A stretch of 64,000 bases of DNA, taken from the NCBI RefSeq assembly GCF_905171765.1, contig NC_053390.1, positions 512,227,565 to 512,291,564 on the forward strand, written 5' to 3'. Below the pieces are notes generated by a model. It made no database searches and was not told the DNA's origin. It saw nothing but the letters and a program-made list of their open reading frames with translations. Numbering within the stretch: position 1 is the first letter of the stretch; each line of letters begins with the position of its first letter. The translations under genes were made by a program, and so were the position numbers. Origin of the DNA: Bufo bufo (taxonomy: Eukaryota; Chordata; Amphibia; Anura; Bufonidae). Positions 32,551-41,529 of this stretch are shown here, one piece after another.

Positions 32551-34127
32551 CCCCTATCAGAGGACATGTATATGGCCTGCTTGAGGACGTCCTGTAAGCC
32601 TGGGTACTTTTGCACAAAGCGTTGTACAATTAGATTCAACACATGTGCCATGCACGGCACATGTGTCAACTTGGCCAAATTCAATGCCGCCAACAAATTG
32701 CTTCCGTTGTCACACACCACTTTGCCGATCTCCAGTTGGTGCGGAGTCAGCCACTGATCCACCTGTGCGTTCAGGGCGGACAGGAGTGCTGGTCCGGTGT
32801 GACTTTCTGCTTTCAGGCAAGTCAACCCCAAGACGGCGTGAAACTGCGGTATCCGGGATGTGGAATAGCCCCTGGGGAGCTGGGGGGGGGGGGGGGGTGC
32901 CGTTGATGTGGAGCAAGACGCAGCAGCAGAAGAGGTCTCAGCCGAGGAGGTTATGGTAGAGGATGGAGTAGGAGGAGTAGAGGAGGTGGCAGCAGGCCTG
33001 CCTGCAAGTTGTGGCGGTGTCACCAACTCCTCTGCAGAGCCACGCTGCCCTGACCGTGCTTTGCAGACCAGGTATCAGTGGTCAGATGGACCCTTGCCCT
33101 AACACTGTGTGCCAGACATGCCGTTACTTCCTTTTGCACAATCGAGTACAGGTTGGCGATTGCCTTTTGTGCAAAGAAATTTCGTCCGGGTACCTTCTAC
33201 TGCGGTGTGCCAATAGCTACAAATTTTTGGAACGCCTCAGACTCCACCAGCTTGTATGGTAAAAGCTGGTGGGCTAAGAGTTGAGACAAGCCAGCTGTCA
33301 GACGCCGGGCAAGGGGGTTGACTTTGTGACATTGGCTTCTTACGCTCAAACATGTCCTTGGCAGACACCTGACTGTGGGCAGATGAGCAGGGACTGCTCA
33401 AGGCGAGAGACAGAGTGCCGGATGGTTGAGAGGGGGCAAGGAGGACAGCAGTGGTTGACGTGGCTGAAGATGCTCGACCAGGAGGAGGATGGCGGCTTTG
33501 AGTTTGTGTGCTGCTTGTACTCATGTGTTGATCCCATAGGCGTTTGTGATGTGCGATCATGTACCTTCGCAAAGCAGTTGTACCTAGGTGGGTGTTGGAC
33601 TTCCCACGACTCCGTTTCTTTTGGCACAGGTTGAAAATGGCATCGCTGTTGTCAGAGGCAGACACACAAAAAAAATGCCACACTGCTGAGCTCTGCAATG
33701 ACGGCATTCTGGTGGTGGCAACAGCATGCGTTGATTAGCATGCTGTCTGGCTGACCCTGGGTGCCGATGCATGCTGTCTGACTGTGCCACTAGCTCCTTG
33801 CGACGACCTCCCCCTGCTTCCAACTCGTCTCCTCCTCCTCTCTGTCTCCCCATCAGAACTTTCCCCCTGTTCTTCTTCTCTTCGAGCGGGCACCCACGTG
33901 ACATCCACGGACACATCATCATCAACCGCTTGACTTGTATCTGACAACTCAGCAAAGGAAGCAGCAGTGGGTACAACATCATCATCATCACACCGTACGT
34001 CCATGTGTGTAATGCTGCCTGACTGAGACATATCCCTGTTATCTACATCCTCTGGCAATAATGGTTGCGCATCACTCATTTCTTCCAACTGATGTGTAAA
34101 TAACTCCTCTGACAGATCAAGTGAAGC
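32551..34127 (-). pseudogene. hAT transposase pseudogene 2, main part
   Basis: Minus-strand, frameshifted. From the N side: SLDLSEELFTHQLEEMSDAQ, an acidic linker, and basic ERRRRRVGSRGR. Then comes a BED-like finger (AIFNLCQKKRSRGK, TALRRYMIAHH) whose first cysteine is phenylalanine. DMFERKKPM follows, then after further breaks VVCDNGSNLLAALN with a catalytic aspartate and HVPCMAHVLNLIVQRF. It ends near 32550 at the Penelope fragment, so the C-terminal dimerisation domain is lost. It is related to pseudogene 1 (24836) but from a different subfamily, as the 5' arrays differ. The remaining N-terminus lies beyond an insertion, at 35698-35979. Confidence 0.82.
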
Positions 34128-34466
34128 ATATGCCAAGGACGGATCTAAATTCCCCTCCAGAAGAGGGAAACAGAGAAGAAAAAGAGCGCACAATAGGGTA
34201 GCATGTTCAACCAGATGATAGTATCAAGTGAGAAATATCCAAACTCACCTTATAGGGTTGTGCTCCAGCAGGCACAACTCTACTGTAGACTTAATAGAAA
34301 TAAGACCTTTATACCAGGACTGCAGCCGCAGATTGTGTAGTCTCTTGGATGGGATGTCCAGTCCCCCAAAAGAAATTTGTAGTAAAGGAAAGAAGTTCTG
34401 CGTCGGCGCGAAATCACTAGTAGAGACGGTCTTAATGGATGAATTCTTCTTGTTTTAATAGAAACA

Positions 34467-34500
34467 ACGCGTATCGGGGATCAGGATCTCCCCTTCATCA
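34467..34500 (-). other. Hammerhead-like hairpin motif
   Basis: On the minus strand: CCTGATGAA, a GGGGA/TCCCC stem, then GATACGCGTTG. This is the best match to the CTGATGA core among the minus-strand motifs in this window. Confidence 0.4.
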
Positions 34501-35144
34501 GGTTTCACAATCATATAACAAATAGTACAAATGAATCGATACTTATAGACAACTTCTGTCAAAAAAACGCCAAAAGGATGCACCTGGGTGACGCCCCTTG
34601 TGGGAGGAGCCATCACCAGGTGTCATCCAAATTGCAAATTTTCATAAAACCAAGTTAGAATAACCATGTATTAACAATCTCATGGTTTACACATAAAATC
34701 GCATCTTCATTTTAATAAAATTTCACATAATTTATGAGTGATCGTTTTCCAATGAGGAATAACATATAACGTTTTTTTGACAGAAGTTGTCAAAAAGTGT
34801 GGAAACTCACCCAAGTGCCTCCGCGTGATGTCACAGCGTGCGGCGTTCGCAAAGGGCAGGGGAGGTCGGCTGGAGCAAGCAAGTACTGTATTTTTTGCCC
34901 TATTAGACGCACCGGTCCATAAGACGCACCTAGGTTTTAGAGGGGGACAATAAGAAAAAAATATTTTTCATTACACCTCAGGTCAGACCCCCAATGTTAA
35001 TCAGACCTCAGCTAACAACCCCAATAAGATCCCCAATGTTAATAAGACCCCAATAAGACCTCAGATCAGACCCCAATATGAATGACCCCCAATCAGACCT
35101 AAGATAATAGCCCCATGCCTCATAGCAGTCCCCCAGTGCCTCTC

Positions 35145-35350
35145 ATCAGCCCCCCCCAGTGCCTCTCATCAGCCCCCCCAGTGCCTTGTCTCATCAGCCC
35201 CCCAGTGCCTTGTCTCATCAGCCCCCCAGTGCCTTGTCTCATCAGCCCCCCAGTGCCTTGTCTCATCAGCCCCCCAGTGCCTTGTCTCATCAGCCCCCCA
35301 GTACCTTGTCTCATCAGCCCCCCAGTGCCTTGTCTCATCAGCCCCCCGCC
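35145..35350. repeat. 24-bp minisatellite (cagccccccagtgccttgtc)
   Basis: About eight near-identical units, cagccccccagtgccttgtc plus tcat. Frames of 60-109 aa on both strands are products of the repeat and are rejected as genes. Confidence 0.92.
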
Positions 35351-35697
35351 CATAATATATGAAAAAAAGAAAAAACACTTACCTCTCCTGCTCCTGGATG
35401 CAGACGCTCCTCTTCTCCTGCTGTCGGCTGTGCTGTGAAGGCTGCGCACAGCATGACGTCACAGAGCGACTCACTCCTGTGCGCACTGCGCAGCCTGCAG
35501 AGCCGACAGCCGAGGACCAGGAAGCGGTGAGTACAAAGCATTCACCGCTTCCTTCCTGGTCCTTTTGCCCTGAAACTTTGGGAACGCCGTTCCTGCCATG
35601 AAAAAAGTGCAGGAATGCCGTTCCCACCCGTTCTCCCTCGACTCGAGCCCTGAATCCATCCATTAAGACCGTCTCTACTATTGATTTCGCGCCGACG

Positions 35698-35979
35698 CAG
35701 ATCAAGTGAAGCGGCTGTGGTGCTAGTGTTGGTGGTGGCGGCAGGCGGGCGAGTGGTAACTTGAGAGGTGCCCAAAGCTGAGCTGGAGGAGGATGGTGCG
35801 TCAAGGTTCCGAGCGGAAGCTGTAGAAGATTGGGTGTCCTGTGTTAGCCAGTCAACTATGTCCTCAGAACTTTTCGAGTTCAGGGTACGTGGCCTCTGAA
35901 CACTGGGCATTAGTCTAGGGCCAAAGGGAATCACAGCACCACGACGGCCCCTGCGGGGTGGCCTGCCTCTGCCTGTCAT
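35698..35979 (-). pseudogene. hAT transposase pseudogene 2, N-terminal part
   Basis: Starts MTGRGRPPRRGRRGAVIPFG. A serine/threonine-rich segment follows (SKSSEDIVDWLTQDTQSS), then ATTNTSTTAASLDL at the 15-bp duplicated target. The reading resumes at 34127 with SLDLSEELF, so the insertion at 34128-35697 is later than the hAT element. The MTGRGR opening is the same as in pseudogene 1 and marks the likely true start. Confidence 0.82.
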
Positions 35980-36020
35980 TTTTTTAGATTAGTTAAGTTG
36001 TACTATGCGTGCAAGCTACT

Positions 36021-36525
36021 GTGACACAAGATATGAGTTGCGCTGAAGTGACACTATGCACTGCACTGGGCCTTAAACACACAAACACGTGTGTAACTGA
36101 CTGCTATTTATTCAGCCAAAATAGTTTTTTTTATTTAATTGGAATCGAATGTGACACCAGATATGAATGGCGCTGAAGTGACACTATGCACTGCACTGGG
36201 CCTTAAACACACAAACACGTGTGTAACTGACTGCTATTTATTCAGCCAAAATAGTTTTTTATTCTTTAAATGGAATCGAATGTGACACCAGATATGAATG
36301 GCGCTGAAGTGACACTATGCACTGCACTGGGCCTTAAACACACAAACACGTGTGTAACTGACTGCTATTTATTCAGCCAAAATAGTTTTTTTTTCTTTAA
36401 ATGGAATCGAATGTGACACCAGATATGAATGGCGCTGAAGAGACACTATGCACTGCACTGGGCCTTAAACACACAAACACGTGTGTAACTGACTGCTATT
36501 TATTCAGTCATAGTAGTTTTTTTTC
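36021..36525. repeat. ~130-bp tandem repeat, 4 copies, upstream of hAT 2
   Basis: Units share gtgacaccagatatgaatgg, cgctgaagtgacactatgca, gggccttaaacacacaaaca and tgctatttattcagccaaaa. They lie 5' of the minus-strand hAT start, as the 38-bp array does for hAT 1, and probably form its 5' noncoding region. Confidence 0.88.
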
Positions 36526-36530
36526 TTTAA

Positions 36531-37900
36531 CCACTACAGGACCGCCGTACGCAGGATTGCGTCTTTGCAACGGCCCTGTTATTCCGAGTGGATGCGCCGG
36601 CGCGTCATCTCGCGAGACGCGAGATTTCCTGTGAACGCGCGCACACAGGCGCGCGCGTTCACAGGAACTGCAGGTAATCGAGTGGATCTGCAGCCTGCCA
36701 GCGGCGATCATTCGCTGGCAGGCTGTAGATCCGATTTTTTTTTAACCCCTTAAAGGTATATTAGACGCTGTTTTGATAACAGCGTCTAATATACCGGCTA
36801 CCTGGTCCTCTGGTGGTCCCTTTTGCTTGGATCGACCACCAGAGGACACAGGCAGCTCTGTAAAGTAGCACCAAACACCACTACACTACACCCCCCCTGT
36901 CACTTATTAACCCTTTATTAACCCCTGATCACCCCCCTGTCACTGATCACCCCCCTGTAAGGCTCCATTCAGACGTCCGTATGTGTTTTGCGGATCAGCG
37001 GATCCACAAAACACATACGGACGTCTGAATGGAGCCTGACAGGGGGGTGATCAATGACAGGGGGGTGATCACCACATATTAGACTCCCTGATCACCCCCC
37101 TGTCATTGATCACCCCCCTGTAAGGCTCCATTCAGACATCCGTATGTGTTTTTTGTTGATCCACGGATCCGCGGATCCGCAAAACACATACGGACGTCTG
37201 AATGGAGCCTTACAGGGGGGTGATCACCCCATATAGACTCCCTGATCACCCCCCTGTCATTGATCACCCCCCTGTAAGGCTCCATTCAGACGTCCGTATG
37301 TGTTTTGTGGATCCGCGGACCCGCGGATCCACGGATCCGCAAAACACATACGGATGTCTGAATGGAGCCTTACAGGGGGGTGATCACCCCATATAGACTC
37401 CCTGATCACCCCCTGTCATTAATCACCTCCACGGATCCGCAAAACACGGACACCGCGGATCCGCAAAACACGGACACCGGCAATGTGCTTTCCGCATTTT
37501 GCGGATCCGCACATTGCCAGAACTATATAGAAAATGCCTTTTCTTGTCCGCAATTGCGGACAAGAATAGGACATGTTCTATAGGCTCTACAAAAAATGCA
37601 GTGTTCGCCCGATCAGGCCTGATCTTGTGCGCACACTTGCGTTCAGTCCGCCCCACCGCAGTGACAGAATTTTTTTTCTGATCACTGCAAAAACACCGTA
37701 AAAATCGCTGCGGCGCTACAAAAAGATCACTTTTGAGGGGCATGGCGAGTTCATAGAAGATTTTTTTTTTTTTCACAGGGCATTTTTTACACATTTTGAT
37801 TTCAAACAACTTCTCACGCATTAGGGCCCCCAAGATGCCAGGGCAGTATAACTACCCCACAAGTGACCCCATTTTGGAAAGAAGACACCCCAAGGTATTG
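36531..37900. mobile_element. TTAA-bounded repeat with hairpin array (unclassified)
   Basis: The left end follows TTAA (36527-36530) with ccactacaggaccgccgtac. Internal parts: a gcgcgcgttcacagg palindrome (36620-36665), the tatattagacgctgttt inverted pair (36765-36795), three hairpins (36961-37369), and a tail (37800-37900) with ccccacaagtgaccccattt. The right end is not seen, because gypsy sequence starts at about 37900. A piggyBac or Kolobok affiliation is possible from TTAA only. Confidence 0.5.
36961..37369. repeat. Three tandem hairpins, ~155-bp period
   Basis: Each unit is a hairpin from ggctccattcagacgtccg to its inverse (36961-37036, 37124-37209, 37278-37369). The spacers are gatcacccccctgtca, in both orientations. 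Loops contain variable ggatccgcgg palindromes. Confidence 0.85.
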
Positions 37901-40861
37901 GTTGGAGTGAATTTTGTTCGGGCAATTGTCTTAGTGCCTCTATCTCTGGGATGTCTACTACGGTTTTACCCCAGTATCTCTCAAGATTTTGCGGATGTAT
38001 TTTCGGAAGGTGGGGCTCAGGAATTGCCTCCTCATCGTGAATATGATTGCCCGGTTAATCTCATCCCAGGGGCTAAGTTGCCAAAGTCTCGGCTATATAA
38101 TCTTTCTCATCCCGAAAGAGAGGTCATGCGGAAGTATATTGCCGAGAGTTTGGCAAAGGGTCCTATTAGGCCATCTAAATCTCCGGTCGCAGTTGGGTTA
38201 TTCTTTGTTAAGAAAAAGGATGGATCGCTTAGGCCCTGTTTGGATTTCCGGGAATTGAACCGCATTACGGTCCGTGATCCGTATCCCCTTCCCTTGATCT
38301 CTGACCTTTTTGATCAAATTGTTGGAGCCAAGGTGTTCTCCAAGTTAGATTTAAGAGGGGCCTACAATCTGATCAGAATCAAGGAGGGGGATGAGTGGAA
38401 AACGGCCTTCAACACACACGAGGGTCATTTCGAGAATCTGGTTATGCCTTTTGGGTTAACTAACGCGCCAGCAGTGTTTCAGCGATTTGTCAATGACATT
38501 TTCCATCATTTTGTGGGAAGGTTCATTATAATTTACTTGGATGACATTCTAATTTACTCTCCTGATCTGAAGACTCATCAGGATCACGTGAGACAGGTTT
38601 TGTCGATCCTTCGGGAGAATAAATTATATGCTAAATTGGAGAAATGTGTGTTTACTGTTCAGGAGCTTCCGTTTCTGGGTTACCTGCTTTCTGATTCTGG
38701 TTTTCGTATAGACCCCGAAAAGGTCCGGGCGGTTCTGGAATGGGACCGACCGGAGAATCAGAAAGCTTTGATGTGGTTTTTGGTGTTTACCAATTATTAT
38801 AGAAAATTTATCTTGAACTACTCTACCATTGTAAGACCCCTGACCGATATGACTAAGAAAGGCGTCGACTTCTCGGTCTGGTCGGATGAGGCATTGCAGG
38901 CCTTTTTGGCTATTAAGGAATGTTTTGCGTCTGCTCCCATTCTGATGCAGCCCGATGTGTCTCAGCCATTCGTGGTGGAGGTGGATGCATCAGAGGTGGG
39001 GGTTGGAGCATTGTTGTCGCAGGGTCCATCTCCTGGCAAGTGGCGTCCATGTGCTTTTTTTTCCAAGAAGCTCTCGGTTGCCGAGAGGAATTATGATGTA
39101 GGAGATAGGGAATTGCTGGCCATCAAATTGGCCTTTGAGGAATGGAGTCACTGGTTGGAGGGGGCATCTCATCCCGTTACGGTATATACTGATCATAAGA
39201 ACTTAGCTTACCTGCAAACTGCCAAGCGTCTGAATCCTAGACAGGCTAGATGGTCACTTTTCTTTACTAGGTTCAACTTTGTGGTTACTTTTCGCCCGGG
39301 GGTTAAAAACGTCAAGGCGGATGCATTGTCTCGTAGTTTTCCTGGGGGAGGTGATTCAGAGCATCCTGCTCCGATTTTGGCTGATGGGGTGTTTGTTTCC
39401 GCTCTGTACCCAGAGTTGGAGATGGAGGTATTGGAAGCCCAGGAGGAGGGTCCGGATTCTTGTCCCCCAGGTAGGTTGTTTGTTCCTGCTGGATTGCGAT
39501 ACAAGGTATTCAAGGAACATCACGATACTGTCCTTGCGGGACATCCTGGTGGCAAGTCCACCTTTGATCTGATTTCCCGAAGGTTCTGGTGGCCCGGGTT
39601 ACGTAAGAGTGTTGAGGATTACGTAGCAGCTTGTGAGACCTGTGCACGGGCAAAGGTTGCTCACACTCGACCTTCTGGTTCACTTCTTCCTTTGTCTATT
39701 CCATCTCGTCCTTGGACGCACTTGTCTATGGACTTTATTAGTGATCTGCCGAGTTCCTCTGGGATAACTGTGATTTTGGTGGCTGTTGACCGTTTAAGTA
39801 TAATGGCTCACTTTGTATCGTTAGCTAGTCTGCCCAATGCTAAGACTCTTGGTCAGATTTTTGTGGATAACATCGTGAAATTACATGGCATTCCCTCGGA
39901 TGTGGTTTCTGATAGGGGCACGCAGTTTGTTTCCAGATTTTGGAGGGCGTTCTGCTCTCATCTTGGTATCCAACTTTCGTTCTCTTCGGCTTTTCATCCG
40001 CAGTTGAATGGACAGACAGAGCGTACTAATCAAAACCTGGAGACCTACTTGAGGTGCTTTGTGGCTGAAAACCAGGAGGACTGGTCCTCATTCTTATCAC
40101 TAGCAGAGTTTGCTTTGAATAACCGTAGGCAGGAGTCCACGGGTAAGTCGCCATTTTTTGGCGCATACGGTTTTCATCCTCAGTTTGGTACCTTTTCTGA
40201 GACTAGTTCCTCTGGGATCCCAGAGGAGGAGAGATTTTCTTCTGCCTTGTCCTCTATCTGGCGGAAGATTCAAGTGAATTTGGAGGGAATGGGTGAGAGG
40301 TACAAGCGAATGGCTGACAAGAGATGTATGACTGGTCCGGACCTGTGTGTGGGTGATCTGGTGTGGTTATCTACTAAAAATATTAAACTGAAAGTACCGT
40401 CTTGGAAACTGGGTCCAAGATTTATTGGACCTTACAAAATATCTGCGGTGATCAATCCAGTAGCGTTTTGTCTGGATCTTCCGCAGATCTGGAGGATCCA
40501 CGATGTGTTCCACAGGTCTTTACTTAAGAAATATGTGAAACCGGTGGAACCATCGCCATTGCCTCCTCCCCCTGTTCTGGTTGATGGAAATTTAGAGTTC
40601 AAGATCTCTAGGGTTCTTGACTCCTGGGTTCTTCGGGGTTCCCTTCAGTACCTGGTACACTGGAGGGGATATGGCCCTGAGGAGAGGATGTGGGTTCCGG
40701 CTGTGGATGTTAGTGCCAGCCGACTGGTAAGGGCTTTTCACAGATCCCACCCGGATAAAGTTGGGCCAGGGTGTCCGGAAGTCACCCGTAGAAGGGGGGG
40801 TACAGTCATGCCCTGCTCAGGTTATGTGCGGAGGTCTGCCAGGTTAGCAGCACGTGTGTAG
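37796..40861 (+). CDS. Chromovirus-like gypsy Pol (RT, RNase H, integrase, chromodomain)
   Basis: Uninterrupted 1021-aa frame. The first ~35 residues come from the adjoining repeat, so the annotated ATG is not the element's own start. Gypsy sequence begins around residue 36, just before FADVFSEGG. Reverse transcriptase: KLDLRGAYN with D185, MPFGLTNAPAVFQR, and YLDD at 247-250. RNase H acidic residues: D397 (EVDASEV), E439 (DRELLA), D466 (YTDHKN), D509 (KADALSR). Integrase: HH and CETC zinc motif near 575-620; catalytic D646, D706 and E742 (DD35E). A chromodomain (FKISRVLDSW, YLVHWRGYG) covers about 934-985 and would steer integration by binding modified histones. Gag and protease are missing 5', so the copy is not autonomous. 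The 3' LTR follows the purine tract at 40794. Confidence 0.92.
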   Translation: MISNNFSRIRAPKMPGQYNYPTSDPILERRHPKVLVGVNFVRAIVLVPLSLGCLLRFYPSISQDFADVFSEGGAQELPPHREYDCPVNLIPGAKLPKSRLYNLSHPEREVMRKYIAESLAKGPIRPSKSPVAVGLFFVKKKDGSLRPCLDFRELNRITVRDPYPLPLISDLFDQIVGAKVFSKLDLRGAYNLIRIKEGDEWKTAFNTHEGHFENLVMPFGLTNAPAVFQRFVNDIFHHFVGRFIIIYLDDILIYSPDLKTHQDHVRQVLSILRENKLYAKLEKCVFTVQELPFLGYLLSDSGFRIDPEKVRAVLEWDRPENQKALMWFLVFTNYYRKFILNYSTIVRPLTDMTKKGVDFSVWSDEALQAFLAIKECFASAPILMQPDVSQPFVVEVDASEVGVGALLSQGPSPGKWRPCAFFSKKLSVAERNYDVGDRELLAIKLAFEEWSHWLEGASHPVTVYTDHKNLAYLQTAKRLNPRQARWSLFFTRFNFVVTFRPGVKNVKADALSRSFPGGGDSEHPAPILADGVFVSALYPELEMEVLEAQEEGPDSCPPGRLFVPAGLRYKVFKEHHDTVLAGHPGGKSTFDLISRRFWWPGLRKSVEDYVAACETCARAKVAHTRPSGSLLPLSIPSRPWTHLSMDFISDLPSSSGITVILVAVDRLSIMAHFVSLASLPNAKTLGQIFVDNIVKLHGIPSDVVSDRGTQFVSRFWRAFCSHLGIQLSFSSAFHPQLNGQTERTNQNLETYLRCFVAENQEDWSSFLSLAEFALNNRRQESTGKSPFFGAYGFHPQFGTFSETSSSGIPEEERFSSALSSIWRKIQVNLEGMGERYKRMADKRCMTGPDLCVGDLVWLSTKNIKLKVPSWKLGPRFIGPYKISAVINPVAFCLDLPQIWRIHDVFHRSLLKKYVKPVEPSPLPPPPVLVDGNLEFKISRVLDSWVLRGSLQYLVHWRGYGPEERMWVPAVDVSASRLVRAFHRSHPDKVGPGCPEVTRRRGGTVMPCSGYVRRSARLAARV

Positions 40862-41338
40862 TTTTTTGTTTTTGTTTTGGAGTTGAGCTGTATCCGCCTC
40901 CCTTCAGGTGCACTGGGTGGGGTCGTTTGTATGAGTTTAAATTACGCCCCTTCCCAGTGTTCTGTGCGGGTTATAGCTTCTATCTTGCTCAGTGAAAGGA
41001 AGAAAGGAAAGAAGGATTTGCTGTATCTGCTCTGTGACAAGATAAGTTGGTTTTGTTTTCTTGTGTGTGTTCTGTCTAGGCTGTTAGAGAGATGCCTGCC
41101 TCCTCCAGGTCTGAGGAAGCAAGCTGTCTCTTCCCCCCTGTCATCATCTTAGGGATTTTAGGGAATCTTCAGCCTTAGGCACGGGGGCACGTTTATTCCC
41201 ACCTCTAGTGTCTGAACGTGGGCACAGAAGTCTAGGGAGAGCTGGTAGGGATTTGTAAGGAGGTGACCTTTATCCCCAGCTTCTGGCCTAGACACTTTGT
41301 GGATTTCTGTTGTATCTTATATCCTGTCCAGCGTGACA
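40804..41338 (+). repeat. 3' LTR of the chromovirus-like element
   Basis: Starts right after the polypurine tract agaaggggggg, with a damaged terminus (cagtcatgcc instead of tgtcatgcc), and ends ccagcgtgaca. It shares layout but not close identity with the LTR at 22412-23626 (both have aggaggtgacctt near the end). The two are therefore unlikely to be the paired LTRs of one insertion. Confidence 0.7.
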
Positions 41339-41528
41339 GTGGTCACAGCAGGAACAGCAGACAGTTTTAAAAAGGGTTTAGATGAATTCTTAAAAGTAAA
41401 CAACAATAATGCTTATGAAAATGTGTAGAAATCTTAGTTTCATTTCCTTCTGGGATTCGCGTCCCCACCTATCCCTTGGTTGAACTTGATGGACTTATGT
41501 ATTTTTTTAAACCATATTAACTATGCAA
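41339..41528 (+). mobile_element. LINE 3' end fragment (CR1/Rex-like)
   Basis: Reads the last ORF2 codons (TADSFKKGLDEFLKVNNN) and a 3' UTR ending ggttgaacttgatggactta and ccatattaactatgcaac. The same protein ending pattern (FKRGLDVLL) is found in the LINE at 59627. Strongly 5' truncated, as usual. Confidence 0.75.
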
Positions 41529-41529
41529 C

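Larger units (their letters stand above)
34128..35697. mobile_element. Retroelement-like insertion with 15-bp TSD
   Basis: cagatcaagtgaagc occurs exactly at both borders (34113-34127 and 35698-35712), interrupting the hAT ORF. Inside, 34398-34448 and 35650-35698 are inverted copies (gcgtcggcgcgaaatcacta and its mirror). A hammerhead-like motif is at 34467-34500 on the minus strand. It also carries the ccctattagacgcacc repeat near 34900, a cagccccccagtg minisatellite, and a palindromic stretch near 35400-35560. The long irregular TSD and inverted pLTR-like ends suggest a Penelope-derived copy. No ORF supports that directly. Confidence 0.6.

Noticed and set aside
32645..33102. Plus-strand frames of 63-104 aa
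   Set aside because: Antisense of the minus-strand hAT transposase pseudogene.
35115..35449. Frames of 107 and 109 aa
   Set aside because: 24-bp minisatellite translation.
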